DNA of 26,236 nucleotides from Liolophura sinensis (Eukaryota > Mollusca > Polyplacophora > Chitonida > Chitonidae). The notes under the pieces were generated by a model. It saw only the letters and a program-made list of their open reading frames with translations. It made no database searches and was not told the DNA's origin. The stretch covers positions 34,019,265 to 34,045,500 of the forward strand of contig NC_088303.1 in assembly GCF_032854445.1 (NCBI RefSeq), read 5' to 3'. Both the position numbers and the translations under genes were made by a program. This document shows positions 9,780 through 19,400 of this stretch, in pieces; within the stretch, counting starts at the first letter, position 1; every line of letters begins with the position of its first letter.

Positions 9780-9993
9780 TCATATCTAACGAAATGGAAT
9801 ATAAAATAATTCCCCATGGATTTAATGCCAAAAAGTTGATCCGTAAACAAAGCACAAAATTGCCAGTACGTCCAAAATTGGGACTGAGTACTGGACAAAA
9901 GTACATTTATATTTCAGTCAACCAAAACGGGAATACACAAGTGAAGAACATAAGCTTGATATTCGGGAAGCATCAACATGATAAGGGACACAG
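9780..9993 (+). CDS. Candidate internal exon, unknown product
   Basis: A strong acceptor, GCTGTTCCTCTCAG, ends at 9779. A good donor, GACACAG|GTGATT, lies at 9993/9994. The 214 bases between are open in one frame (two bases, 70 codons, two bases), which closes at the TGA overlapping the donor. The encoded segment is basic and polar, starting ISNEMEYKIIPHGFNAKK. It then has KLPVRPKLGLSTGQKYIYIS and a final QVKNISLIFGKHQHDKG. Acceptor phase 1 fits the candidate first exon at 5758-5842. An ATG at 9794 lies inside it but is not needed. I recognise no domain. The minus-strand ORF over 9700-9906 is probably a shadow. Confidence 0.35.
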
Positions 9994-10002
9994 GTGATTT
10001 AC

Positions 10003-10148
10003 ACGAACAGTAAGATGAAAACCCTAACTCAGGTAGATAGACAAGAGACTGTATTTCACCGGTTACGTGTTACCGTTTATCAACTATCACATTGTCGCCG
10101 CTGCTCTGGTTTTTCTCTCTACGATGTTCGTCTTAATTACTGTATATT
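10003..10148 (+). repeat. Family X repeat, copy 4 (right half only)
   Basis: Matches the right half of the repeat at 2697-3012: GAACAGTAAGATGAAAACCC, AACTCAGGTAGATAGACAAG, ATTTCACCGGTTACGTG, CAACTATCACATTGTCGCCG, CTCTGGTTTTTCTCTCTACG. It begins 10 bp after the candidate exon ends. Confidence 0.78.
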
Positions 10149-10264
10149 AGCTAATCTTAAGCGGAGAAACTCTGAAAGAAATATTTAATAACAGTGAAAC
10201 ATCGTGGTAAATGAAACCAGTGGCTGCTTCACACAATCCTGAAAATAAAATTTAAAAACTTACC

Positions 10265-10340
10265 TTGTGATAAATAAAGTGTTGGTTTGATTTTACCCAG
10301 GCAGTAGCCCCATTCTTCGCAAGCATAGTACCCTCGTCAG
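10265..10340 (-). CDS. Weak candidate exon with strong splice donor
   Basis: On the minus strand a consensus donor, CACAAG|GTAAGTTT, lies at 10265/10264. The frame upstream is open for 35 codons back to TAA, ending ...LAKNGATAWVKSNQHFIYHK in phase 0. The same phase is seen for the candidate exons at 12300-11779 and 6568-6405. No convincing acceptor is visible; TTTATGTAAATAG near 10340 is the best but gives the wrong phase. The CTGACGAG...GCGAAG text at about 10332-10307 (minus) superficially resembles a hammerhead core, but stem II and the terminal GAAA do not fit. It may instead be part of an unrecognised repeat. Confidence 0.2.
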
Positions 10341-10566
10341 GACATAGTCTATTTACATAAACCCATTGTTACTTGAGCTCACTTCCTATTGACGACTGTC
10401 ATGTCATAAGGATAACTATTCGCGCCTAACGATTACTGTTGTTGCGTGGACACCTTGGGGGCTTCGACCGAGCCAAAGTACAAGAGAACTTGGATAGCAT
10501 TAGGAATTAGCTGCATGTATCAGCAGGCAGGGATGTTCCCTTTGGGACTCCTGCGTGTATGACTAC

Positions 10567-10645
10567 CTATTGGAAATCGGTATGTGGGATTTTTGTGACT
10601 GGATAACGTATAAATACGGCCAGCAATCAAAGCTCTCTCAATTTT
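10567..10645 (+). promoter_or_regulatory. Putative core promoter: inverted CCAAT, TATA box, Inr
   Basis: CTATTGG (inverted CCAAT) at 10568-10574 is followed by TATAAATAC at 10609-10617, then CTCTCAATTT with the initiator TCA at 10638-10640. A start at 10640 would put TATA at -31. No clear ATG-initiated frame or strong donor follows within about 200 bp, so the transcript is unknown. Confidence 0.3.
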
Positions 10646-10818
10646 TTCTACACAGTTCACCCCAGTGAGCATACTATATTAAATGTGACGGGTATTTTCT
10701 AGGAGGAAGCCGATTGCTGTTTGTCAACGGCCCGGTCATCACAAAGACTCCCCTCTGATTTATTGATCTTCTCCTTACCGGTCAGGCCAGGTACAGATCG
10801 ATATCTAGTGATTAACCT

Positions 10819-10879
10819 CTCATCAAGGGCCACTTTACATTGAGCTGTTACAGGTGCATGGATTATCTCCCTTGATGAG
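10819..10879. repeat. 11-bp inverted repeat
   Basis: CTCATCAAGGG (10819-10829) and CCCTTGATGAG (10869-10879) are perfect inverse complements around a 39-bp loop. No mobile-element hallmarks were seen. Confidence 0.55.
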
Positions 10880-11292
10880 TATGCGCCTTGTCGAGAGACT
10901 TGCGCACAGACAGAAAGTGGCTTTCATCGGGCAACTTTTCCGGTTGTTCCAATCATGGTAAAGGCATTGTACAACTTTCGCCACTGTACAATTTAATTGG
11001 ATTCTTTTTTATCAGATGTATTTATAACTAACGTTTTCACACATCTAATCCAATTTTTTTTTATTTGTGTATCAAAATATTTATAAATCACGTATAAAGC
11101 CTTTATATTTTTCTGTCTGCCCCCACAGAAATACCTACTCTGACGGGAGACATCTAATCAAACTAGACGACCGTCAACATTAGGACATATTGTTTGCCGT
11201 GACAAGCAGTTCTATAAATCTCCCGATTTGTCTGTCGTCTTTGTCGGCCGGTCACTCAAATGAGTGTCTGAATTGCTACTGTCTCGGCATTT

Positions 11293-11432
11293 CATGAACA
11301 GTTAGAATAAAATCCGAACAGGTAAACTTATAAAGAGGCCAAATTTCACCGGTTACCGGTCACCATTTTCCAGTAATCACATGGTGGTCAGCTGCTCTGG
11401 TTTTACTCTCCACACTGTTGGCTTTTTAATAA
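11293..11432 (+). repeat. Family X repeat, copy 5 (right half only)
   Basis: Contains CATGAACAGTTAGAATAAAA, TAAACTTATAAAGAGGCC, ATTTCACCGGTTACCGGTCA, CCATTTTCCAGTAATCACAT, GCTGCTCTGGTTTTACTCTC and CACACTGTTGGC. Its left boundary coincides with that of copy 4, starting at the GAACAG motif. This suggests a defined sub-element or a preferred 5' truncation point. Confidence 0.78.
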
Positions 11433-11487
11433 TGACCGGAACGACATTCTGTATAAAGGCCATTAGTTCGCCTGAAAATTAATGCTA

Positions 11488-11524
11488 CCCTCCTTCCCCC
11501 TCCCCCCCCCCCCCCCCCCTCTTC
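11488..11524 (+). repeat. Polypyrimidine tract with C18
   Basis: CCCTCCTTCCCCCT leads into 18 consecutive C (11502-11519) and CTCTTC. The complementary strand carries G18, able to form quadruplex-like structure, so the length may be polymorphic or misassembled. Confidence 0.95.
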
Positions 11525-11778
11525 AAAAGAGTGTCATACATCATGGAAAATAGTGTCTGTGTGTCTTTATCCAATTACTACCCGGCAACATATCATGTGA
11601 TCTTATCAAAAACTTTTGAATAATTGGACAAATATTATATACCGGTGAGCAATATAATAACTACCACCGGGATCAATCGAATGTTCTTTTGTCATCGCCT
11701 AACTGAAAAGGATGACAGCAAAAAGGTTGAAATATATATACTTCAAACAAGATTATTTCAGTAAGCATTTGTTCTAAC

Positions 11779-12300
11779 CTGAGGCTGACTCACTGAGCTC
11801 CATTCTATAGGTTCCCATAGCAGCAAGCCGTTCCGAGAAACGCATCGTTCTTGGAGGTCTCTCTCTACCCTTTCCAGTACATCTCGTCTTCTCGCGTGTC
11901 TCCTCTGTACATGTTCGGGCAATATGGCTGGTTCAGGTGGGCGGGATGATTCCGCCGTGTCTTCCGGAAAACAATCTTCGTCAATCATCGGACATTCCCG
12001 GAAACCTATTTCTTCCTGTGGAGACCCCATTGTTTGTGTACCCTGAGACGTATGCTGCAAGACAACTTCGCCGCCATTTTGATCACACTTATCCCAATAC
12101 AGATAGTCGGCCTTTGTCAATCGTGACTGCACCGTCATGGCTCTCGCTTTCAGTCTTAAACGACGACATTTTGAATACAGCTGAACTTTTTTTGAAAGCT
12201 TGTATCTAGTCGAATGTTTTTTCCAAGCGTTCAAAGAAGTTGGCGGAAAGTCGCTATTCGCAGATATGATTGGTCGAAGAGCTGGCTGGTACCTTGTCAT
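11779..12300 (-). CDS. Candidate first coding exon of an unrecognised protein (partial, 174 codons)
   Basis: This is the longest credible coding segment in the window. I start it at ATG 12300 (CTAAACATGACA, A at -3), because the longer frame begins only at a TTG 12 codons earlier. It runs 174 codons to CCTCAG|GTTAGA, a good donor at 11779/11778, in phase 0. The residues read past it end at TAA within seven codons. The N-terminal third is basic (WKKHSTRYKLSKKVQLYSK, then CRRLRLKARAM), with an NLS-like cluster and an RxL-type sequence. The middle is polar and acidic (MIDEDCFPEDTAESS). A second basic run, QRRHARRRDVLERVERDLQE, looks helical. No signal peptide, membrane segment or known domain is seen. 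A nuclear or regulatory protein is conceivable but not shown. Plus-strand ORFs over the same bases are shadows. Confidence 0.5.
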
Positions 12301-12345
12301 GTTTAGGCTAATGTTATTGGTTAATGACGTCGTCAAAAGCAGCGC
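12301..12345 (-). promoter_or_regulatory. Proximal promoter-like motifs of the minus-strand candidate gene
   Basis: On the minus strand TTTTGACGACGTCATTAACCAATAAC lies 10-40 bp upstream of the ATG (read in two parts: a GACGTCA CRE-like site, then a CCAAT box at about 12317-12321). Sites this close to the ATG would imply either a very short 5' leader or use by another start. Confidence 0.3.
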
Positions 12346-13183
12346 TCTTCATCTAGTCTCTCCACCAAAAAATAATCATTATTTTCTCCTTAAGTCCACC
12401 ATACTCGTAAATCAGCGCGAGTTGAACTCATTAGCAAGGCGTTTATCGATCACCATAGGCCTACTTGTGCTTCCAAATTCGTTACCTCAACGTATGAGTC
12501 GCCATTAGAGAATTGTTCACCTTGACATATCTGTTCAAGAATATCTCCATTAAATTCGTTAATTTACAATTCCATCCCAAAACTTTCTCTTGTTGATAGA
12601 AATACTATATCAACGCTGTTAGAATAACACTTTCCAAGCTACGATGGCGCGAGCCAGGATGTGCACAACGCACCACTGTTTTTTCCTTCCCGGGGGAGGA
12701 AACTGCGAAGCTGTCTGACGCAAAAGCTTCTTAGTGCGCTACTTTCAACTCTGTTCTATAGAAAAATATTTCCCCACGCTAAATTGAACAAGCCAATGCC
12801 TTGTCAACGCAATAATCCTCCTCTTAAAATGAACTGGTCTAGGAAATTACCAAGCTCTATGTATCAAGTGGTTATTCTGGCCTCAAATGCTAATAAGCCA
12901 AAACAAATACTCTTCACTTGTTAATCTCGAGGCAAGAGAGTTGTCATGATTGTGTTTGATATAGCGATTTATGGCCCTTTGATGAAAGTATTTGCTGGAG
13001 CAAACATTGCGAAGACCAACACTCCATATAAACTATAACATGATCTCTGCGTGTCTTGGCGACAGAGACCAAACCTATTGCTATATCTGACATTGACTAC
13101 ACATGTATGTTGTGTGAATTCAGACTGACAGATTGTCACAAAATACTCTTAGCACGTGGGTTAGTTGGCCTTGTCCCTAGGGT
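12346..13183. other. No supported gene
   Basis: Contains plus ORFs to 12508 and 12661-12924 without good start context or splice support. No recognised repeat. Confidence 0.4.
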
Positions 13184-13322
13184 AACTACTAATCCAAGCT
13201 GACTCGGTCACGGCTGCCACATCGGACCAAGGTAGTATACGCGTTACCTATTTTGAGGTAGTGCTGAGTGTTTACATCATTGCGCCGTGCTGGCTCGCTA
13301 ACCGCTCGGTCACGGAGGCTCT
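13184..13322 (-). mobile_element. SINE tRNA-like head fragments, two
   Basis: The segment 13254-13322 matches the right end of the SINE family: GCGCCGTGCTGGCTCGCTAA, then CCGCTCGGTCACGGAGGCTC, compared with the CTGCGCTAGCGCG..AACCG...GAGCCACGGA end seen at 21253-21290. A shorter, more degenerate match, CCAAGCTGACTCGGTCACGG, lies at 13194-13213. Both share CTCGGTCACGG, about 106 bp apart. Confidence 0.5.
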
Positions 13323-13497
13323 TAAGTGCTTATAAATTGAGAGGGTCTTATTCACCATTCTCAGATGCATGCGTCGTGTGGTGTCGTTAGGTCTTTGGAT
13401 ACCTTCTGACAATTCCCTTGTTTTGCAGGGAAACAAACCCTTAACACTATAACTCTGTGACTTTGTAAATGATTATTGAATGATCGGTGAATGATTA

Positions 13498-13536
13498 GCG
13501 TTTAACGCAGCACTCAACCATATTTCGCTTATACAG
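13498..13536 (-). mobile_element. SINE tail fragment, opposite to its neighbour
   Basis: GCGTTTAACGCAGCACTCAACCATATTTCGCTTATAC is a variant of the SINE 3' tail read on the minus strand. It lies about 60 bp left of a plus-strand SINE, so two tails or elements face apart here. Confidence 0.55.
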
Positions 13537-13564
13537 ATCTATGCGTCTTTCTATTCGTATACCA

Positions 13565-13786
13565 CCCGTCAACCGATATGGAGGTTTCAGGTCAATAATC
13601 GCAAGCTCATGCTGGTTTCCTCTCCGGCCGTACGTGGGAAAGTCTGACAGCAACCTGCGGATGATCGTTTGTTTTTCGCCCTGGCTCTGCACGGTTTCCT
13701 CCCACCATAATGCTGGCCGCCGTCGTATAAGTGAAATATTCTTGAGTACGGCGTAAAACACCAGTCAAATAAATAAATAAATAAAT
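13565..13786 (+). mobile_element. tRNA-derived SINE, 5' truncated or degenerate
   Basis: A clean copy from AGCTCATGCTGGTTTCCTCT through CCGGCCGTACGTGGGAAAGT, CAACCTGCGGATGATCG, CTCCCACCATAATGCTGGCC, GCCGTCGTATAAGTGAAATA and TTCTTGAGTACGGCGTAAAA to (AAAT)n at 13770-13786. The head (13565-13600) is barely recognisable. Four overlapping ORFs here are shadows. Confidence 0.9.
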
Positions 13787-13940
13787 CAAACCACCAAAGA
13801 ACAAAAAAGTACGAAATTTGGGCGAAGTCAGAGAAGGAGTCAACAGTTTTCATGATGCTGGAAAGACGCAATGTATGTTCAAGGCGAATGAGTAAAATCA
13901 GTTGTCAAATTTGTTTTGTGACAGTTACACAGACGCAGGA

Positions 13941-14151
13941 CTTAATTCTACGACGGACAGCATTATGGTCCGGGAAAACCGAGCAGAGCCAGGGGAAACC
14001 AAGCAGAGTCCGGGGGTAACCCACACAGGTTACGACTTGAGAGGTAGCCAGTATGAGCTGGCCTTGAACTCACAGCGATCACATTGGCGAGAGACTCCTG
14101 GGTTTTGTGCATGTTGCCCTAACACGCTAACTACTAGGTCACAGGGGCCCC
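13941..14151 (-). mobile_element. tRNA-derived SINE, rearranged inside
   Basis: The right end on the minus strand is the tRNA-like head (GGGGCCCCTGTGACCTAGTA compared with the intact GGCCTCCGTGGCTCAG type). The B-box region GTGAGTTCAAGGCCAGCTC is kept. The central block CGTACGTGGGAAGGTCTG...CAGCAACC is missing, while the GGAAACC.AGCAGAG.C.GGGG block is duplicated (13974-13995 and 13996-14016). The AT tail is lost. Confidence 0.82.
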
Positions 14152-14337
14152 TTATGTATTATAAAGACGTATGATCATGTTCAGCACATACTAGTGTGTT
14201 TTGCCAGTGGACATTTGGGGAAGATTGACAATTAATTTATACCAAAGGTCAATGATTTACTCTGGCAGGTACACCGACATTCGCAATACTGATCACCTTT
14301 ACAAGAATGAGTTACTATAATTTGTTTCTTTTATCCC

Positions 14338-14617
14338 CGGGTCGGGGCAAAGTGGAACTTGTTACTGCCTCGACTGCCTGGCGCTCAGTACAGAGAAGCC
14401 AGAGCAAGGAAACAGGACTGGTTGACCCAGTGTCAGTATATATGTAACTGGGTGGAGTGTCGTGTTTGGTGTCTTCGGCATGATACTTCAGTGACGACAG
14501 CACTAGCCCTGCCACAAGGAAACATAATGTATATACACACACACCTAGTGACTCCTTGTCGTCATATGACTGAAAAATTGTTTAGTGCGACGTTAAACCC
14601 CAAGCATAAATACATGT
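14338..14617 (+). mobile_element. Second SINE-like family with GACGTTAAACCCC tail
   Basis: Landmarks are TGCCTGGCGCTCAGTACAGA, AGCAAGGAAACAGGACTGGT, TGACCCAGTGTCAGTATATA, GTGTTTGGTGTCTTCGGCAT, GCCCTGCCACAAGGAAACAT, then CGTCATATGACTGAAAAATT and GTGCGACGTTAAACCCCAAG. I recall this text as a common dispersed repeat in mollusc genomes, probably a SINE family distinct from the one above. The name is uncertain. Both ORFs here are inside the repeat. Confidence 0.78.
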
Positions 14618-14987
14618 AAAATCACTCACACTGGCTACCAAAATTGCGTTTTGTCAGTGGCACTAACACCATGAGATTTACGCTCTGCTGTGTTGGGTGT
14701 ATACATTATTGCAAGGAAAATGCAGTTAGGATAGTTTTTCGACATAAGGTCTTCACTACCTCGGTTGACGTCATAATTGTTCAAAAACGGCAATATTGCT
14801 AGCGAGTAGGACGGAACTTACGGGTCGCAGAATATAGGCCACAAGTTGAAAGAAACACACAATAGGCGGACACTAGCGTTACACCAAAGTCATTCAATCA
14901 ATCTGCGTTTGCGGATAAGGGAAACTGTTAGTTAGAATAGTGGGTCAGTTCAGTATATTCCATCAAACGCCTTCGCTCAAAATTTTT

Positions 14988-15049
14988 TGGCCGCCGTCGT
15001 ATTAATTAGTATGGAGCAAAACACCAATGAGATAAATAAATAAATAAGT
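14988..15049 (+). mobile_element. SINE 3' end fragment
   Basis: TGGCCGCCGTCGTATTAATTAGTATGGAGCAAAACACCAATGAGATAAATAAATAAATAAG is the last 60 bp of the tRNA-derived SINE, degenerate in the ATTCTTGAGTACGGCG segment. Confidence 0.75.
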
Positions 15050-15217
15050 CAAAGTTTCTTAAATTTTACAATGAGTATAATTCTCTTGTAAGTAAATGCG
15101 GACGGAGTGTCCCGAACCTCTGTCACTGTAGATTCTTCATAACTATGACTCGTTTCTTTTCACTTAGGTCAAGTGGTGGTCTATGCATCATGTGGAAGTA
15201 AGCGGCATGTTGGTTCG

Positions 15218-15262
15218 ATGAACAGTTACAATCAAAACGCAACTGGAGTACACATTTTTGAT
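15218..15262 (+). repeat. Possible family X fragment
   Basis: GATGAACAGTTACAATCAAAACGCAACTGGAGTACACATTT resembles the GAACAGTTGGAATAAAATCC / AACTGAGGTAAATTGACAAG core of family X. Only about 45 bp can be aligned. Confidence 0.35.
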
Positions 15263-15481
15263 TAACGTCAAATTGTAAACTGCATTGTATTGGAACACTA
15301 ATTAAATTTATTGGCCTAAAATGTTTCCAGCTATTGACGATTGGTATACGAATGTCTGTTACAACGCTCAGACAGAAGTATTCTCACTTTATATTATCGT
15401 GATCTTTGTATACCAATCTGTTCTGCACCACCCAACCATTCTGGTTCCCGTGGGTTTTTCGTTCCTTACAGACACTTCGAT

Positions 15482-15513
<32 letters not shown>

Positions 15514-15562
15514 TTTTATTGGGCTTAAAAACAGCACTCAACAATATTTCATTTACACAAAG
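15482..15562 (-). mobile_element. SINE tail fragment with (TTTA)n
   Basis: A clean (TTTA)9-type run at 15484-15519 is followed by TTGGGCTTAAAAACAGCACT and CAACAATATTTCATTTACAC. This is the minus-strand tail of a related SINE variant (CAGCACTCAA in place of CGTACTCAAG). The body beyond is not recognisable. Confidence 0.7.
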
Positions 15563-16434
15563 TGGATTAGGTTTATCAGTGGGGGAATCCATCGCCCTCG
15601 GTCCATATATCTTACAAGTCTCCTATGTTAAGGCCCTGACCGAACATAATGATATAGGATCATCCTCATAATCTTTCGGGCGCGGGGGCTTATGGACTTG
15701 AATGTCTTGGCCAGTGCGACACTACACATGCACTAATTCCCTAGAGTTGTTCCCCTTGATCCGTGTAATCGGACGTGAGATTTCAAGTCTGTTCCCGAGA
15801 AATGAGAAAGCCCTTAAACCTGACTTTTTTACTTTGACATTTCAGTTGATAATGAAACAGAACAGACAAGACGTCATGATTAAATGCCACGCCTCTGAAG
15901 CGAAAGTACACATCACAGTGTGATACATAGGCAAATGCTTAAACGTAACCGGTGGAATCCGGCTTCTGGTGTGTTCACCTCAGTTAGGGCTTATTTTAAC
16001 TCTTCAAGACAGTGCTTAAATGGTGACAACTAGAGCGTCCTGTAGCACCATGGTATAAATATAACCAAAATGCTGTCTTGTCCTCACATTAAATTAGCAG
16101 TCGCATAAAACAATGTAAAGGAACCAGTCCTCGGTGATTCGTAGTCCCCCAGCAGGATTCTGGTTAAATAGAGGTATGCAATATAAAAGAATACAGCATG
16201 GAGTTGCAAAGCCGAGTTTGCACAAGTTATTCATACATTACGAGAAATTATCTGCTAGATGACGGGGATTCAAAGATTTGTTCATCCCTAGCCACTGTTT
16301 AGAGCATTATGCCCTGTTTCGTTTTCATTATTGAGGCCAAATGTACGAATGTTGTGTTCGTATTTGTCTTCACAGAAACTTTGTTTTCCACTAATTAGGT
16401 TAACGCAATACACAAGTAATCAAACCCGTTCATT
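15563..16434. other. No gene seen
   Basis: No supported exon or repeat. The ORF at 15702-15923 lacks start or splice support. Confidence 0.45.
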
Positions 16435-16499
16435 TGACTCAATATTTTGGCACTTTATTAAAGCGTGTATATTGAGTCAGAAAAAGAAATATTGAGTCA
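16435..16499. promoter_or_regulatory. Cluster of three AP-1-type sites
   Basis: TGACTCA at 16435-16441 and TGAGTCA at 16473-16479 and 16493-16499 are each perfect AP-1/TRE consensus heptamers. The last two share ATATTGAGTCA and the first is their inverse complement (TGACTCAATAT). The motif may therefore be a small inverted and direct repeat as much as an enhancer. Confidence 0.4.
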
Positions 16500-19400
16500 T
16501 TTTGCCTTTCGTTTTTCGGTATTAGACCCTTCGTTTATCATCACGCATATGACCATAAATATTTTGACATGTCAAATATTTCCAGGCATTCAACATTGCT
16601 CGACCCCAAAGCAGGCAGATGCATAACTCCACCGACCTCTAACGGCACCAAATATCAATTAGCTCACGCATAGCTGCACATTTCTATATAACAGAATCAA
16701 TGACTGATTATGACTTTACGCCACATCGGCAGTATTAAGTGATATTGTGGCTGGAACATATTAAAACCAAGAATCAGTCCTGGCTTTCCAGATGAAAATA
16801 ATAACATTCACAAGAAACATCAAAGAGAAGGACGCTTTTAAAACCAGCTAAGAAAATGAAATCAGTTAAAAATCGAAAACCACATTTAATATTTCAAAAA
16901 ATAAATATGTTGTATACATACTATGTCTTAATATGGAGTCCTATTTCTTTCAAATAGTCTATGACAGCAAAGCGTCCTCTAAATAGATGAAAGACTTTTG
17001 ACATAGCCGTGAACAGAAAATTCCCTTAAACGGGTAAGCATATACACCTGTAACTAGTTTATAAGACAATATTGCACCATGGAACAACTGTTTGATAACA
17101 GAATTTGTAACTGTTTATCTTGCCCCTAAGCTATATTCTGCAATGTAGCTCCATCTGGCGCACTGAAAATAGAGAATTAAGAAAAGCACATGTAAAGTCT
17201 GAGCCCCAGCACCACTAATTATTCAAATATGCTGTCCCATGAGATTAACCAGGCACTTGCCAGCCTTAGATGTTCCTATTTACATGTGTGTAATCGTACC
17301 TCCTGGGGACCCCGATGCGATAAGCATCATCTTAGCCAATATAAGGCCTTCGAGTGAGGTAACGTTCATGAGCCTGTGGCGACACGATCAACAGGTTGTG
17401 TGGTTTTCCAAATGCATGCACAAGATAACATTTATCCTTCAATCTTCCCAATACTGTTGCTAGACCCGATCAATCATAAAGATCGACCAAAAAACAATTG
17501 TTGATTGTTTATGATTTTGCAACCAATTTTTATCACTGTATTTTGGTAAGGAAGAATGTCGACCAACAGCTTAGGAATTATTTCTGAAAACTGAAAAAAC
17601 ATCTCAATCTTAAAAGAAAGAAAAATCCGCAAATACGGTTTCTCTATATGTCTTTTTGGCCTAGAAATTATCGATCTTAACTTTGAACTGAATTGCCCCT
17701 AAGCTAAGCTATAGCACCACGGAAACCCGATGACTTCTTCTCTCTTACATGTTGCATGGCAGCTTTATTTGGAATTCATGAACTGTTTATTATCTATTCC
17801 TGTGAGAATTGGTGAACTGTTTTTTGGAAATGGGTCTTGAAACGCCCTTTCACAGTCTTCGAGTATTTTCCAAATTTCGGACTTGATATTTAGATTTAGA
17901 AATTTATTTCATGTAATTCAGGTTTCCTTGCAGCTATATAACTCTGATTAATCCGGTAAAGCCGCGGTTAGCATTGCTTAGTTATTGACTTTAAAGTCTA
18001 GTAACAACCATTATAACTTTTACCGTTGTCATAATGCGATAATTAAGAGTGTGTATGACCGCAGTATTCACCTTGTCGGTCTCTACCGGTCAGCTGGCAT
18101 GAGTACAGACAAACAGGACTACCAAAAAGGGACAATTACTGTTCCCTCTCCATTATTCAACAAGTGGACATTACTGGAACTATTCCTTCGGGCAATAGTC
18201 AACAGGTTGGTATTCCCCGTGGTGATTTTCCCCCTGGGGTAGGGGACAAGGGTGTGACAGGTTCCTTTCCTACAAGGGCTAGTTCGCCACCTTTGTGCGT
18301 GAAGTACCTGTCAGGAGGCAAAAGAGCTATTTAACCAGGTCATTGAGCTTACAATTTACAAAGTCTATTGCACTAGATTCAACTGTCCAAAGGCCTTGAG
18401 TGTATGTTGTACAGTCTTCAGATGTTTTCAGTCTCTCCTAGTATGTAACGGCTTACCTCAGTGTGTCTAATATATTTGATATTAGTATTAGATATTTGAG
18501 AAACTTAAATTCAGATACTGAAACATGATATAAGTCCGTAATTAACTTGTTTCTGTCAAGCAATTAACAAGCCAATAAAATACGTACGAGCTCATTCAGA
18601 GTTATTACTCGATCAATCAAAGGGGACAGGTTTCAAAACATCATAAAAACAGCGTTCTGTACAGTTTGAAGATTGTCATTTCATTCCGTTACCAGTGCTG
18701 TGTTATACTATGACTACTAACTGTAGACACACGTCGACAAGGTTTGGGGGGATATGATATTTGTGATGCATTCAGTTTGTCGGGAGTCAGACTAAACAAA
18801 TTCTGTCAAAATTCGAAATTCTGTTGATATGCTCCATATTGCTGTGACACCCCCTTTTAAATGCCTTTGGTCCAGTTTAAAGCGGCTGTCGGGAATTGCC
18901 GGTTCCGTATTTCTGCCAGTAGGTCTCTTTTTAAGTCATAATTGCAGATTCATCAGAACAGAAGCATATGTGGCATTTTCCAAAGGACCACTTAATTTAA
19001 TTTTAAAAATTCAATTTTAGCATATACACCTTCTTCGGTTTTCATATCCGGCTTACTTCGTCTTTTCTGTTTGTCGTCGAATAAGATCCAACCCTCAGAC
19101 TGAGTTAGAAATGACACTGAACGTAGTATTAGACACCGATCAAGTCAAATAACTAATCGCATTACAATAAAAAGTTCAGCCTTTGTTAATATCGTCTCGT
19201 TAACACCCAGGGATCAGCATTACTACATGGCACTTTAACAGTCCTTCAAATGATTCCATACTCGTCTGTTCTCATTAAGTTTACCAGTTTAAGATTTCCT
19301 GCTGCTTTAGTGTCACACGTGTCACTCTCTACCGATCACACAGTGGTCAGTATTGCCCCGGGGCCTTGGTGTTAAAGACCCTAGCCACGGCTGACCATTG

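Noticed and set aside
10300-10340. Hammerhead-like CTGACGAG...GCGAAG on the minus strand
   Set aside because: Stem II does not pair, the core GAAA is absent (GAAG) and no cleavage triplet with a stem III is evident.
11937-12508. Plus-strand ORFs opposite the minus-strand candidate exon
   Set aside because: They are shadows of that exon and its upstream region, without splice or start support.
13254-13275. TGAGGTAGT, the first nine bases of let-7
   Set aside because: The match ends after nine bases, no complementary arm is visible nearby, and the segment aligns to a SINE head fragment.
15321-15671. 116- and 96-codon plus ORFs
   Set aside because: They run through the (TTTA)n SINE tail, which gives a YLFI-type artefact.
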